64,000 nt of DNA from assembly GCF_001038425.2 (NCBI RefSeq), contig NZ_LDPV02000009.1, forward strand, positions 62,001 through 126,000. The letters run 5' to 3'. Positions 33,293 through 43,809 of the stretch are shown here, in pieces. This stretch comes from Ornithinibacillus contaminans. GTDB taxonomy: Bacteria; Bacillota; Bacilli; Bacillales; Amphibacillaceae. The notes under the pieces were generated by a model. The model was not told where the DNA came from, made no database searches, and worked only from the letters and a program-made list of their open reading frames with translations. Made by a program: the position numbers and the translations under genes. Position 1 is the stretch's first letter. Each line of letters opens with the position of its first letter.

Positions 33293-35719
33293 TTATGATC
33301 TTACATAAGCTTGATATTTCGCGTTAACCGCTTCAATTATCGCTTGATAGGATGCTTCCACTTCCTCATCAACTAATGTCTTTTCTGGATCTTGATATAG
33401 CAAGCTGTACGCAACTGATTTTTTGCCTTCTGGTAAGTTCTCGCCATTATACAGGTCAAATATTTGAACCTGTTTCACCATTGGTGCACCGAGTTCTTCA
33501 ATAGTCGCTTTAACATCACCTGCTTTTACCTCGCTATCTAAGATAAACGCGATGTCTCTTGTAACCGATGGGAACCTTGGGATTTGTGTATAGCTTGGTT
33601 CATGATGATATGCCGCCAACACTTGCTCCATATTAATATCAAACACATAGGTTTCTTTCAGATCTAATTTCTTTTCAAGACCTGGATGTAATTGTCCCAT
33701 AAAACCAATTACCTTTCCATTTAACGAAATTGTCGCTGTACGACCTGGATGCATATCTGGTAACTGTGCTTGCTCGACAGTAAAGTTTAGCTCTAAATGC
33801 TCAAACAATCCTTCGACAATACCTTTCACAACATAGAAATCTACTTTCTTACTTTCCTGCTGCCATAAGTGCTCCAACCATTTACCGGTTAACACACCCG
33901 CTAAGCGTAGCTGTTCATCTGGTTGTTTTGTTACTACTTTTTCATCAGTTACAAAGATCGAACCTAACTCATAATACGCTAAATTCACTTGGTTTCTAGC
34001 AATATTATAGCTAATCGTTTTTAATAACTCTGGTAAAATACTTAGACGCAAATATTTATGTTCCTCACTCATAGGCATAGCTAAACTAATTGGCTCTGGA
34101 TGTAATTCTTTAATTTCTGGGCTAATCAATTTACCAATAAAAGTTTCACTTGTTAACGAATAAGTTCTAGTTTCCAGCATTCCAACACCTTCAAGGAAAC
34201 TTTTTACGGTACGCTTCAGCTGCTGTGTTTTTGTTAAGCCACCAGCCTGAGCCTGGCCACTAGGTAATGTGAATGGTAGATTATCATAGCCATAAATTCT
34301 TGCTACTTCCTCTAGCATATCCTCAAAAATCGCAATATCACCACGTCTAGTTGGTGCAAATACGGTGAAGATTTCACCATTTTGTTCGTAGTTGAACTGT
34401 AATCGTTGCAAAATAGTAGCGATTTCGTTCGTAGTAATTTCAGTTCCTAACCGGTTATTAACGGTTACGGTATCCATTTCAACTATCTTTTCCGTACGGT
34501 CAAGTGTATCCACTTCCACACTACCGGTCTGCACCTTACCTGCTGCATATTTTTCTAACAGATGACATGCACGCAAACCAGCTCGTTTCACTCTACTAGG
34601 ATCTACACCTTTTTCAAAACGAGTGCTTGATTCACTACGAAGTCCTGTAGCTTTAACGGTTTTACGGACAGAGCTACCATTGAAATAAGCAGCTTCAAGT
34701 AAAATGTTCTTCGTCTCTGCAGTAACTTCGGTATTTGCTCCACCCATAACACCTGCTAAAGCAATAGGTTCCTTGCCATTGGTAATGACTAGATTCTCTG
34801 ACGTTAAGGTGCGCTCCACATCATCTAACGTAATAAGTTTTTCTCCTTCTTTCGCAGATCGGACAACAATTTCCTTGGTGTTTAAACGATCATAGTCAAA
34901 CGCATGAAGTGGTTGGCCATATTCCAGTAAAACATAATTTGTAATATCGACGACATTATTGATTGGGCGAATTCCTGCAGCAGTCAAATAATTTCGCATC
35001 CATAAAGGAGATGGTTGAATCGTTACATCCTTAATTACAAATGCACCATAGTATGGGATTAATTCCTTATCCTCTACCTGAACTGAAATATAGTCAGCTG
35101 CTTTAGCTTCTGCTTCCTGAACAGATTCGCTTGGTATTTCAATAGGCTTATCTAGTAACGCACCAACTTCATAAGCAACCCCTAGCATGCTCAAGCAGTC
35201 AGCACGATTCGGTGTTAAATCAAATTCTAATACGGCATCAGATAAGTTTAGTAATGGTTCAACACTTTCGCCAATTTCAACATCTTCTGGGAAAACAAAG
35301 ATGCCTTCAGCAAATTCCTTTGGTACATACTTTTCTTCGATGCCTAACTCTTGTAGTGAACAAATCATCCCATTGGACTCTATACCACGTAGCTTAACCT
35401 TTTTAATTTTAAAGTTTCCAGGTAAAACTGCACCTGGTTTTGCTACGGCTACTTTTTGCCCTTGACGTACATTCGGTGCACCACAAATAATTTGCAAGGT
35501 TTCATCCCCTACATTTACTTGGCATAGGTTTAGCTTGTCTGCATCTGGATGCTTTTCACAGGATTCCACATAGCCGACAACAACACCTGTACTTTTTTCT
35601 GCAACATATTCAATATGATCTACTTCAATCCCGGATTTTGTCACTTTCTCCGCTAACTCTTCTGGACTGATGCCATCAATGTTCACATAATTTTTTAACC
35701 AATTTAATGAAACTAACAT
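33293..35719 (-). CDS. pheT: Phenylalanyl-tRNA synthetase beta subunit
   Basis: An 808-residue PheT. It has the N-terminal tRNA-binding EMAP-like domain (VVVGYVESCEKHPDADKLNL, about 46-65), B3/B4 editing, the B5 domain, the catalytic-like core with LEEVARIYGYDNLP, and the C-terminal anticodon-binding FDX-ACB domain (PRFPSVTRDIAFILD). With PheS it forms the alpha2-beta2 enzyme and hydrolyses mischarged Tyr-tRNA(Phe). It is 13 bp after pheS and shares the T-box leader. Confidence 0.97.
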   Translation of the reverse strand: MLVSLNWLKNYVNIDGISPEELAEKVTKSGIEVDHIEYVAEKSTGVVVGYVESCEKHPDADKLNLCQVNVGDETLQIICGAPNVRQGQKVAVAKPGAVLPGNFKIKKVKLRGIESNGMICSLQELGIEEKYVPKEFAEGIFVFPEDVEIGESVEPLLNLSDAVLEFDLTPNRADCLSMLGVAYEVGALLDKPIEIPSESVQEAEAKAADYISVQVEDKELIPYYGAFVIKDVTIQPSPLWMRNYLTAAGIRPINNVVDITNYVLLEYGQPLHAFDYDRLNTKEIVVRSAKEGEKLITLDDVERTLTSENLVITNGKEPIALAGVMGGANTEVTAETKNILLEAAYFNGSSVRKTVKATGLRSESSTRFEKGVDPSRVKRAGLRACHLLEKYAAGKVQTGSVEVDTLDRTEKIVEMDTVTVNNRLGTEITTNEIATILQRLQFNYEQNGEIFTVFAPTRRGDIAIFEDMLEEVARIYGYDNLPFTLPSGQAQAGGLTKTQQLKRTVKSFLEGVGMLETRTYSLTSETFIGKLISPEIKELHPEPISLAMPMSEEHKYLRLSILPELLKTISYNIARNQVNLAYYELGSIFVTDEKVVTKQPDEQLRLAGVLTGKWLEHLWQQESKKVDFYVVKGIVEGLFEHLELNFTVEQAQLPDMHPGRTATISLNGKVIGFMGQLHPGLEKKLDLKETYVFDINMEQVLAAYHHEPSYTQIPRFPSVTRDIAFILDSEVKAGDVKATIEELGAPMVKQVQIFDLYNGENLPEGKKSVAYSLLYQDPEKTLVDEEVEASYQAIIEAVNAKYQAYVRS

Positions 35720-35732
35720 TTCGTAAACCTCC

Positions 35733-36767
35733 TTAAGCCTGGTGGAATTGTTTTAAGAATCGACTATCATTTAAATAGAACTGACGAATGTCGTTGATAC
35801 CATATTTCAACATCGCAATTCTTTCTGGTCCCATCCCAAATGCAAAGCCTGAATATACTTTTGGATCATAGCCTGCCATTTCTAATACATTCGGATGAAC
35901 CATACCAGCACCTAAAATTTCAATCCAACCAGTACCTTTACATACAGAACAGCCTTCTCCGTGACATACTTTACAAGAAATATCCATCTCTACTGATGGC
36001 TCCGTGAATGGGAAGAAGCTAGGACGAAGACGAATGTTTCGATCTTCACCAAACATTTTCTTCGCGAAAATATCGAGTACTCCTTTTAAATCACTCATTT
36101 TAACATCTTTATCTACATATAGACCTTCAATTTGAGTGAATTGGTGTGAGTGTGTTGCATCATCCGTGTCACGTCGATACACTTTCCCTGGGCAAATCAT
36201 CTTAACAGGTTTCTCGCCTTTATATTCACGCATCGTACGTGCCTGTACTGGTGATGTATGTGTACGTAGTAATAATTCATTTGTCACATAAAATGAATCT
36301 TGCATATCTCTTGCAGGGTGATCCTTCGGTAGATTTAACGCTTCAAAGTTAAAATAATCTGTTTCTACCTCTGGACCTTCTCTTACTTCATAGCCCATGC
36401 CAATAAATAGATCTTCAATTTCCTCTATTACCTTTGTTAATAAATGAGGTCCACCAACAGTAACGGGGCGACCTGGTAACGTAACATCAATTGCCTCTTC
36501 TTGTAGTTTTTCTTCTAGGGCAGCATTTTCTAATACGTCATTTTTGTCATCTATCGCTTTTGTAATTGCTTCACGTACTTGGTTAGCAATCTCCCCAACA
36601 ACAGGACGCTCCTCAGGTGAAAGCTTACCCATTCCACGTAATACTGCTGTTAGTGATCCCTTTTTGCCTAAATAAGCAACTTTAATCGCTTGAAGTTCTT
36701 TAACATCATTTACTGCCGCTACTTTAGCAAGTGCTTCTTGTTCAATCGCTTTTAATTCCGCTTGCAT
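35733..36767 (-). CDS. pheS: Phenylalanyl-tRNA synthetase alpha subunit
   Basis: A 344-residue class II catalytic subunit. Motif 2 is [20 protein letters not shown] (about 191-210), motif 3 [28 protein letters not shown] and the [19 protein letters not shown] insertion with CxxC pairs are usual in Bacilli. It charges tRNA(Phe). AGGAGG precedes the ATG. Expression is set by the T-box at 36815-37066. Confidence 0.97.
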   Translation of the reverse strand: MQAELKAIEQEALAKVAAVNDVKELQAIKVAYLGKKGSLTAVLRGMGKLSPEERPVVGEIANQVREAITKAIDDKNDVLENAALEEKLQEEAIDVTLPGRPVTVGGPHLLTKVIEEIEDLFIGMGYEVREGPEVETDYFNFEALNLPKDHPARDMQDSFYVTNELLLRTHTSPVQARTMREYKGEKPVKMICPGKVYRRDTDDATHSHQFTQIEGLYVDKDVKMSDLKGVLDIFAKKMFGEDRNIRLRPSFFPFTEPSVEMDISCKVCHGEGCSVCKGTGWIEILGAGMVHPNVLEMAGYDPKVYSGFAFGMGPERIAMLKYGINDIRQFYLNDSRFLKQFHQA

Positions 36768-36814
36768 TCGATAACCTCCTAATTGATAACAGTTTTAACT
36801 TTTTCCCAATAGAA

Positions 36815-37066
36815 AAAGCCTTCAATCCCTAAAAAGGGACGAGGCTTTAATTCGCGGTACCACCCTTGTTGGCACAATAATTGTGCCCAACTCAAAGTTT
36901 GAATAACGGATTCTATCCGGAACACCTTTACTTAAGATAAGGTCCAAGTGTCAGCTCCAGAGTGAAAGATTAACGAGTTCATGGTAGAAATGCTTTCAGT
37001 CTAGGACATTTCTTCCCTAAAACCATGTGTATACTGCTAACCGCTCTTTCATCGCTTTTTACTATT
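36815..37066 (-). promoter_or_regulatory. T-box leader of pheST (tRNA-Phe responsive)
   Basis: Minus strand: conserved T-box AGGGTGGTACCGCG at 36866-36853, followed by the terminator AAAGCCTCGTCCC/GGGATTGAAGGCTTT with T5 (36849-36816). In stem I the specifier is probably TTC (36989-36987), a phenylalanine codon, placed before TACCATGAACTC as in other T-boxes. Uncharged tRNA(Phe) would stabilise the antiterminator. Confidence 0.95.
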
Positions 37067-37112
37067 TACATATAGCATAAATTATAGTAAATCCAGTTAT
37101 ATATTGCAACTA

Positions 37113-37850
37113 TTAACCTTTGATGTGATACATAAGAATTCCCGCTGCAATACTAACATTTAGGGATTCCGCTTTACCATAAATCGGAATCTTCACCAGT
37201 TCATCTGCTGCTTCTAGCAATTCTTTCCGTATTCCCGCACCTTCATTACCTAAAATAAGGGCGACCTTTTCTTGTTTTTCTAGTGTATGAAAGTCTTTTG
37301 CATTTGCTAACGCACTAGCCCAGACACTAAATCCTTCTTGCTGTAACACTGTAACACGGTCTAAGAGGTTTGCTTGAACAATTGGAATATGAAAAATAGA
37401 ACCCTGTGTTGCCCGGATTACTTTATCATTGTATACATCCACTGTACCCTCACCAAGAATAACGGCATCGAAGCCAGCAGCGTCCGCTGTACGGATAATT
37501 GTGCCTAAATTACCTGGATCCTGAATCGCATCTAATAACAAATATTTTTCACCAGTGATTATAGGAAATTCCTTCCCTTTTATAACCGCTGCAATTCCCT
37601 GTGGTGTTTTCGTTTGCGTGATATGGTTAAAGACATTTTCTGTCACGGTTACAATTGGATAATCAACATCCCAAACCGGAGCAGTTACCCCTTCTTGTAT
37701 AATTAGTTCTTGTACATCCCAGTTACTTTGAATCGCTTCTTCAATTAAATGAAACCCTTCTATTAAAAAAGTGCCTGTATTAACGCGTTCTTTGCGATTA
37801 TGTAGTTTTTTCCAATTTTTCACTTTATCATTTTTTACTGATGTTAGCAT
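37113..37850 (-). CDS. ysgA: SpoU-type RNA methyltransferase YsgA
   Basis: A 245-residue SPOUT-class (TrmH/SpoU) 2'-O-ribose methyltransferase, probably acting on rRNA. The N-terminal RNA-binding domain is followed by the knotted catalytic domain with DAIQDPGNLGTIIRTADAAG (motif 1, about 106-125), ALILGNEGAGIRKEL (motif 2) and ESLNVSIAAGILMYH (motif 3). It is next to pheS as in B. subtilis. The ribosome binding site is weak (AGGGAATG). Confidence 0.9.
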   Translation of the reverse strand: MLTSVKNDKVKNWKKLHNRKERVNTGTFLIEGFHLIEEAIQSNWDVQELIIQEGVTAPVWDVDYPIVTVTENVFNHITQTKTPQGIAAVIKGKEFPIITGEKYLLLDAIQDPGNLGTIIRTADAAGFDAVILGEGTVDVYNDKVIRATQGSIFHIPIVQANLLDRVTVLQQEGFSVWASALANAKDFHTLEKQEKVALILGNEGAGIRKELLEAADELVKIPIYGKAESLNVSIAAGILMYHIKG

Positions 37851-37954
37851 ATGTTTTTCATTCCCTATTTAGTTAATCTTACATCATCATACATATTTAA
37901 ACCTGAATCGGTCAAACTATTCCTAGTTTCATTATTAATAAGGGGTGATCTTTT

Positions 37955-38176
37955 TTGGATCTTAACTTGCGGAAAGCAATCTTATCCAATATCGCAACAA
38001 ATGATCAAAGTCAATTAGAAGAAACCATTGTCGACGCTATTCAGTCCGGCGAAGAGAAAATGCTTCCTGGTTTAGGGGTATTATTCGAACTAATTTGGAA
38101 CCAGTTAGACAATCAGGAGAAACAAGAGCTGGTTGAAGCATTAGAACAAGGGGTAAAACAAGCTACATCAGGATAA
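37955..38176 (+). CDS. sspI: Small acid-soluble spore protein I
   Basis: A 73-residue protein starting at TTG with AAGGGGTGA upstream. The region [20 protein letters not shown] and the block [20 protein letters not shown] match SspI, a minor small acid-soluble protein made in the forespore under sigma-G. Neighbour of ysgA as in B. subtilis. It has its own terminator. Confidence 0.95.
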   Translation: MDLNLRKAILSNIATNDQSQLEETIVDAIQSGEEKMLPGLGVLFELIWNQLDNQEKQELVEALEQGVKQATSG

Positions 38177-38183
38177 TTCGTGT

Positions 38184-38216
38184 GAAAGAAGGTATCGATT
38201 GGTACCTTCTTTTTTT
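38184..38216 (+). terminator. Terminator of sspI
   Basis: GAAGGTATC, GATT loop, GGTACCTTC, then T8. The following 170 bp to 38388 is non-coding and AT-rich. Confidence 0.9.
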
Positions 38217-38388
38217 ATGCACAATAAGTATTTATGCCTATAATTACTAGTGAATTTTAATTTTTAGAAAAATTTTCTAACTTTTCCACCTTACTTGTTA
38301 TACAATTTAAATATTACATATATTTTAGTTATGTGGTTTTATTTCTTTAATAAACTCTAATAGAGGGATTTTGGAAAGGGGAATACAA

Positions 38389-39960
38389 ATGGAAGCTAAT
38401 TATAATGGTCGATTACAGAAAAAACGAATCAATAGGTTTATGACAGTGATAATTGTAGCATTAGTGTTACTTGTAGGTGGTAGTGTTGCGGCTTTTGTTC
38501 TAATGGACAAGTCTCCAAAAGCAAGCTATTTTCTATATGAAAGGAATACAATGGATATGTTCTCAGAACAAGTGGAAAGCCGCTACGAGCCAGAATTGGA
38601 ATGGGAAGAAAAATCACTTGAAAATCCAATTGAAAGTAACTATGAACTGTCAGCTATGGTTCATGCAGCAATTGCTGCTGGTAACCTTCCTGTTACGGTA
38701 GACCAAGTATTGAACAATTCAGTACTAAACGTTACAAGTAATGTGGATCGTGAAAATAAGCAATTTACAGCTGAGATGAATGGGAGTTTCGGGAATTTCG
38801 AGGTGGGTGACGTTAACGTTTACCTAACATCCGATAACATGATGCTTGGTCTACCCTTCTTAAATGAAATACTCCAGCTGAATGGTGATGACTTCGGGAA
38901 ATTAATGCAAGAATTACAACCAGAAGGCTATACAGGAGAAGAAAAAATTGATTTTAACATGTTATTTGAAGGTAATGTTCTTTCAGAGGACGACCTTGCC
39001 TATATCGAAAAGGAATACATGCAGTCCATATATAATGCATTACCTGAAGAGGCATTTGAAGCGGTAGATGAAACAGTTCGAATCGGAGAATCCGATGTCA
39101 CAACAGAAAAAATCACGTTCCATTTGACAGAAGACCAGCTAAAAACGCTGTTAACTGATACGTTAACTAAAATGGCTGACGATGATAAAATGAAAGACAT
39201 CATGCTTAATGCCGTATTGGCTCATGATTATGGTCCGTTTGTTTTTGGCTCTAATCCGAATTTTGGTATTACCAATTTCGAAACAGACTACGATACGGTA
39301 TTAAAAGACGCGCTTGCTGGAATAAATGACATCGCGATACCAAATGGCTTCACCTCCACTATCTGGGTTGAAGATGAACTTGTCGTAAAACGTGACCTAA
39401 TGATTGATATAGGACCTACAGCGGACCAACTTACTAATCTCTATGTCAAAGGGGAATTAGAACACGACAGTGCTGAACAAGCGTTTGAATATGATTTCGG
39501 TATGATTGATCAAGGATTGGAACAAACGTTATCTGTTGATGGTACACTTTCACATAAAGATGGAAAAATAAAGGATTCTATTACACTTGCAATGGACAAC
39601 ACAACATTAATCTATCAATCTAACGAAACGCTTGATAACGGTAAGCGAGACTTTGAACGTGTATTTACATTAGAGGACGGAACTGGCTATACATTCGACC
39701 TAACTTGGAGCGGCAATGCAACCTATCATGATGATCAGATGAATTCAGAGCATGAATTCTCAGTAGCTAATAACAACCAGGATGTAATCTCTCTTTATCT
39801 AGATAAAAATGCCAAGCAAACCGATTCAATTACCTTACCACAAGAACAATTAAAAGATATCGGGGCTATGAACGCACAAGAATTCCGCAACTATTTTGAG
39901 TCAGAAGTAACTCCACAATTTGAGGAATGGTTAATGGGTATCATTGGCTTTGGCTTTTAA
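38389..39960 (+). CDS. Membrane-anchored extracytoplasmic protein (DUF6583-like)
   Basis: A 523-residue protein. A positively charged N-terminus (RLQKKRINRF) precedes one transmembrane helix (about residues 19-41, TVIIVALVLLVGGSVAAFVL), then a large acidic, beta-rich extracytoplasmic part with several repeats of the D-G-x motif. It resembles the DUF6583 family as I remember it; that name is uncertain. ATG at 38389 has AAAGGGG at seven bases; the frame runs six codons upstream to a TTG. It is followed by two permeases and an ATPase on the same strand, so it is probably the partner or substrate-handling protein of that exporter. Confidence 0.6.
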   Translation: MEANYNGRLQKKRINRFMTVIIVALVLLVGGSVAAFVLMDKSPKASYFLYERNTMDMFSEQVESRYEPELEWEEKSLENPIESNYELSAMVHAAIAAGNLPVTVDQVLNNSVLNVTSNVDRENKQFTAEMNGSFGNFEVGDVNVYLTSDNMMLGLPFLNEILQLNGDDFGKLMQELQPEGYTGEEKIDFNMLFEGNVLSEDDLAYIEKEYMQSIYNALPEEAFEAVDETVRIGESDVTTEKITFHLTEDQLKTLLTDTLTKMADDDKMKDIMLNAVLAHDYGPFVFGSNPNFGITNFETDYDTVLKDALAGINDIAIPNGFTSTIWVEDELVVKRDLMIDIGPTADQLTNLYVKGELEHDSAEQAFEYDFGMIDQGLEQTLSVDGTLSHKDGKIKDSITLAMDNTTLIYQSNETLDNGKRDFERVFTLEDGTGYTFDLTWSGNATYHDDQMNSEHEFSVANNNQDVISLYLDKNAKQTDSITLPQEQLKDIGAMNAQEFRNYFESEVTPQFEEWLMGIIGFGF

Positions 39961-39993
39961 CCAGTAAGCTTGAATCTTTTGAAGTAGGTGATC

Positions 39994-41220
39994 ATGATGC
40001 AATTCCTAAGACTTGTAGCTTTCTTCTGTAAGTATTATTTCCTGCAGCTCAAGAGGAAGTGGCTAACACTTCCTCTTCTTTTGGTTTTTCCAATTGTGTT
40101 AATTGGAATGGTTGCATTTATTATCATCTCCTATCTATCAAGCATAGAGGCTGAACCATTACAGCTTGGTTTAGTTGATTTGGATCAGTCAACGGAAACA
40201 GAACTTATCATTAGTTTATTAGAGGAATCCTCTCAACTCAGTGAATTTATCCAGATGACTCGACTAACAGAGGAAGAAGCAGCTCAAAAAATAACTACTG
40301 ATGAATTGATTGGTTATATACGCTTCCCTAAGGAATTTATAAACAAGCTGTATAACGGTCAATCTGTTGATGTAACGGTTGTTGGAAATCCTAAGCACCC
40401 AATGGAAAGCAATTTTATTAAAGAATTAGTCGATAGCGCAGCACGACATATTAGTGTTTCACAAGCAAATATAGTAACCATTAATTACTATGCCAAGCAA
40501 TTAGAGCTTGATACCGATACGCGAAATGAGCTGATGCAAACACAGTTTAATGATTTTATGCTGTATGCAATTGGAAAAGATAACGTATTAGATCAACAGC
40601 TTATCACCAATAATGCGACTGCATCGCCAAAGGAGTATTTCGCTTTAGCAACAGCTTTTTTCATCTTAACGATTTGGATTATAACGATCTATAACCGATT
40701 AGTTAAGGAGCAAAGCCCTTCCATCGAAACTAGGCTGACACTTTATGGGGTAACAGAGCTACAGCAAATTTTTGCTAAAATATTGGTTAGCTTTACCCTT
40801 ACTCTCTTGCTTGGGAGCCTATTGTTTTTTGGAATCATACATGTTATAGGCTTGGCGATTAGTCCAGAAAATTATTGGAACATGATTACCCTACTTGCCA
40901 TTTACAATGTAACGTTTTTATTTGTACTAGCAGTAATCGAACAACTTATCCGGTCACTTAAAGTACGGTTATTGATACAAATGCTCATTACTGCATTCAT
41001 TTTGTTAGCAAGTGGTTCGTTTATTCCAACCATTTATTTTCCGTTGTACTTGCAAAATGCTAGTACCCGAGTCTTTTCATCCAGCGTCTTTCATTCACTA
41101 GAGGATATTCTCCTTAACGGACGCTTCTATGTGGAATATCTTCCTGTGGTAGTAAGTGCTGTCCTATGTCTATTACTTGTCATCGGTATCGCATGGTGGA
41201 AGGAGCGTGTTCGCACATGA
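39994..41220 (+). CDS. ABC-2 type permease, first subunit
   Basis: About 409 residues: an N-terminal transmembrane helix (about 20-45), a soluble loop of about 190 residues containing VDLDQSTETELIISLLEESS, then five helices in the C-terminal half, the layout of the YhgE/NatB-type ABC-2 permeases with a large extracytoplasmic domain. Starts at ATG 39994 or 39997 after AGGTGATC. It overlaps the next gene by 4 bp (ATGA). Confidence 0.85.
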   Translation: MMQFLRLVAFFCKYYFLQLKRKWLTLPLLLVFPIVLIGMVAFIIISYLSSIEAEPLQLGLVDLDQSTETELIISLLEESSQLSEFIQMTRLTEEEAAQKITTDELIGYIRFPKEFINKLYNGQSVDVTVVGNPKHPMESNFIKELVDSAARHISVSQANIVTINYYAKQLELDTDTRNELMQTQFNDFMLYAIGKDNVLDQQLITNNATASPKEYFALATAFFILTIWIITIYNRLVKEQSPSIETRLTLYGVTELQQIFAKILVSFTLTLLLGSLLFFGIIHVIGLAISPENYWNMITLLAIYNVTFLFVLAVIEQLIRSLKVRLLIQMLITAFILLASGSFIPTIYFPLYLQNASTRVFSSSVFHSLEDILLNGRFYVEYLPVVVSAVLCLLLVIGIAWWKERVRT

Positions 41221-42350
41221 GGGATGTTTTATATACCCGTCTACTCCTCTGGAAAAGAAAATGGCTAGGAATGCTATTTTGGTTGCTCCTTCCCATTATC
41301 GGTACGTATGGTATCGTATCGGTGACAGATACGATTCAGGATGACTCAAAGGTTCCAATTGGTATCGTATTAGAGGAACAAACAGATGTAGCTACTGAAT
41401 TTCTGCAGTCCATTAAGCATTCAGATCTTGTATATGTGGAACAAACGACGGAAGAAAATGCCCTTTCTAAGCTGGAAAAGCATGAGCTTGATAGTGTGTT
41501 TATCATTCATGATGGCTTTGAGGATGCTATTTTAAAAGGTAACCGAAATCATATTCTATCAAGCTATTATACCGAGCTTTCCTTCGCTTATTCGCCTGTA
41601 AAAGAAATGATTGTTTCTCTTGCACAGGAGGAGACCGGGAGATCCAAAGCAGCTCACGTTGTGCTAAATCTATCCGAAACCTATCTTGGCAAAGAAAACT
41701 GGTCATGGGAAGAAATAAGGGCTAAGAGTGTAGAAGTACAGCAAGAAGAAAATTTGCTAAATACTCGTTTCCAGTATTCTTCACCAACCGAAATTACTAA
41801 AGATGCGACGCTTATTTCCTGGAATTCCTGGGGACTTTGGGCAATTCTAAGCTTATTAGCTACATTATTCGTATCAGACTGGGTTGTTCGAGAAAAAACA
41901 TTACCAGTTTCAACTCGCTACTACTTTTTGAAACTGTCACGATTACAGTATTTTCTCCAAATCCTTGTTCTCTACATGCTCCTGTTTTTCCTAGTGGACC
42001 TTGTTAGTGTAGTTGTCTTTACTATTTTTTTAGATGAATCTATTTCGCTGCAATTAATTATAAACCTAGTAACCTTTCGAATCATGCTCGTCACATTGTC
42101 GTTTAGCATTGCCAGTCTTTTTACATCTCGCGGGGCATTTTACGGTGTATCCTTCCTTTATGTACTATTGTTAGCGACAAGTAGTGGTACGATACTACCA
42201 ATCGATGGTTTTGAACTAAATAATAGCCTGATCAGGTCGTTGAATCCTATACAAGCTTTTGTAGCCGGAAAACCGACACTACTTTGGTTATTCAGTAGCT
42301 TAATCTTTTTGTTGCTTGTATTAAAGGGAAAGGAGAGAACCAATGCTTAA
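41217..42350 (+). CDS. ABC-2 type permease, second subunit
   Basis: A 377-residue protein with the same layout as the first subunit: helix at about 12-32, an extracytoplasmic loop with VLEEQTDVATEFLQSIKHSD and about five C-terminal helices. The ATG at 41217 overlaps the upstream stop (ATGA) and has GGAAGGAG in front; the frame extends 17 codons upstream inside the first permease gene. The stop overlaps the ATPase start by 8 bp. The two permeases are probably a heterodimer. Confidence 0.85.
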   Translation: MRDVLYTRLLLWKRKWLGMLFWLLLPIIGTYGIVSVTDTIQDDSKVPIGIVLEEQTDVATEFLQSIKHSDLVYVEQTTEENALSKLEKHELDSVFIIHDGFEDAILKGNRNHILSSYYTELSFAYSPVKEMIVSLAQEETGRSKAAHVVLNLSETYLGKENWSWEEIRAKSVEVQQEENLLNTRFQYSSPTEITKDATLISWNSWGLWAILSLLATLFVSDWVVREKTLPVSTRYYFLKLSRLQYFLQILVLYMLLFFLVDLVSVVVFTIFLDESISLQLIINLVTFRIMLVTLSFSIASLFTSRGAFYGVSFLYVLLLATSSGTILPIDGFELNNSLIRSLNPIQAFVAGKPTLLWLFSSLIFLLLVLKGKERTNA

Positions 42351-43014
42351 ATTACAATCCGTAACCAAGCACTATGCATCAAACACCGTTTTAAGCAATA
42401 TTTCATTTACGGTTAATCCTGGAGAAATAATTGGGATAGTCGGTGAAAATGGAGCGGGAAAATCGACACTATTACGACTGCTTGCTACAATCGATAAACC
42501 GACTAGTGGCAAAATCAGCTGGAACGATTTCTCCTACGATACCAAGTGGAAGGAAATGCGGAAGCATATTGGCTACGTTCCTCAGGAAATTGCCATTTGG
42601 GAAGATCTGACGGTTGAAGAAAATATGCGTTTTTTTGAACGGTTAACTTCTAGGCATAAGCAAATTGAAGAATTACGACAGATCTGTTTAGCTATGAATC
42701 TTACAAAATGGCAAGAAACAGCAAGAACTCTGTCAGGTGGAATGAAGCGGAAATTAAATCTTGCCATTACTCTCATTCATGAACCAGAAATATTATTATT
42801 GGATGAGCCAACAGTTGGTATCGATTTGAAATCAAAAAAAGAGATTGGCGCGTATATACAAAAACAAGCACGTGACTTCAATCGAATAATCCTTTATATT
42901 TCACATGATATGGATGAAATACAGGCACTATGCGATCGAGTGATTTGTATTGGCGAAGATTCATTTTATCAAGATATTTTGCAGCAAACTGGAAAGGAAA
43001 TAATTTCATTCTAG
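42343..43014 (+). CDS. ABC transporter ATP-binding protein
   Basis: A 223-residue ATPase of the ABC-2 exporter type: Walker A GENGAGKSTLLRL (about 37-49), Q loop YVPQEIAIWEDL, signature LSGGMKRKLNLA (about 130-141), Walker B EILLLDEPTVGID and the switch His in YISHDMDEI. It drives the two permeases encoded just upstream. Substrate unknown; drug, lipid or peptide export are all possible. Confidence 0.95.
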   Translation: MLKLQSVTKHYASNTVLSNISFTVNPGEIIGIVGENGAGKSTLLRLLATIDKPTSGKISWNDFSYDTKWKEMRKHIGYVPQEIAIWEDLTVEENMRFFERLTSRHKQIEELRQICLAMNLTKWQETARTLSGGMKRKLNLAITLIHEPEILLLDEPTVGIDLKSKKEIGAYIQKQARDFNRIILYISHDMDEIQALCDRVICIGEDSFYQDILQQTGKEIISF

Positions 43015-43067
43015 TATTTTTTTCAAATTATAGTAAAATAGTATTGAGATAGAGGAGCGATCGATTA

Positions 43068-43688
43068 ATGGATATTAAATACGTACAAATGCTCATGCAA
43101 TATCAAGCTATGTCAATACTAAGTTCAGGTAATAGTTCGTTATCTAGCTATTCTCCTATAATAGATGTAGCTTTTAAACAAATACTAGAAGAGCAAATGA
43201 CAGTACCAACTACAACGAATAAACAAACCTTTACAAATCAGACATATAATTCTTTACTGAACACACTTAATTCAAATTTTATTCCACCAACCACTGGCGC
43301 TTCAGTTTCAAACAGTGACTACAACACTTTGATTGCGGAAGCGTCTGCTAATTATGGTATAGATGAAAAACTGATTCATTCTGTTATTCAACAAGAATCA
43401 AATTATAATCAATACGCTAAAAGCAGTGCAGGTGCGCAAGGATTAATGCAGTTAATGCCAACAACTGCATCCGGTTTAGGGGTAACGAATGCTTTTGATG
43501 CACAGCAAAACATTAATGGTGGCACTAAATATCTTCGTCAGATGTTAGATCGCTATAACGGCAACATCGAACTAGCTCTTGCAGCATATAATGCCGGACC
43601 AGGTAACGTTGATAAACATCAAGGTATCCCACCATTCACAGAAACACAAAATTATGTCAAAAAAGTAATGCAAAATTATTTAGCCTAA
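43068..43688 (+). CDS. Lytic transglycosylase, SLT domain
   Basis: A 206-residue protein with an N-terminal S/T/N-rich segment (about 1-90) and a goose-type SLT domain: [20 protein letters not shown] has the catalytic Glu, then [29 protein letters not shown] and [16 protein letters not shown], all family motifs. It cleaves peptidoglycan glycan strands. There is no obvious signal peptide; similar Bacillus YjbJ-type proteins also lack one. Not part of the ABC operon: 53 bp gap with a GAGGAG ribosome binding site of its own. Confidence 0.9.
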   Translation: MDIKYVQMLMQYQAMSILSSGNSSLSSYSPIIDVAFKQILEEQMTVPTTTNKQTFTNQTYNSLLNTLNSNFIPPTTGASVSNSDYNTLIAEASANYGIDEKLIHSVIQQESNYNQYAKSSAGAQGLMQLMPTTASGLGVTNAFDAQQNINGGTKYLRQMLDRYNGNIELALAAYNAGPGNVDKHQGIPPFTETQNYVKKVMQNYLA

Positions 43689-43693
43689 CATAT

Positions 43694-43731
43694 AAAAATC
43701 CCTTGAAGAATGTCTTCAAGGGATTTTCTAT
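43694..43731 (+). terminator. Terminator of the transglycosylase gene
   Basis: AAATCCCTTGAAGA, ATG loop, TCTTCAAGGGATTT followed by T. A perfect 14-bp stem. Confidence 0.9.
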
Positions 43732-43809
43732 TTGTTGTTGGTAGTTATTATTAAAAATCACAAAAGTCTTGGAAATATCCAAATGACCAACGGTAGGCTA
43801 TATCTTTTT

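Noticed and set aside
37900-37955. Sigma-G promoter for sspI
   Set aside because: TGAATC and CATTATTA are present but the spacing (20) is too long to support the call.
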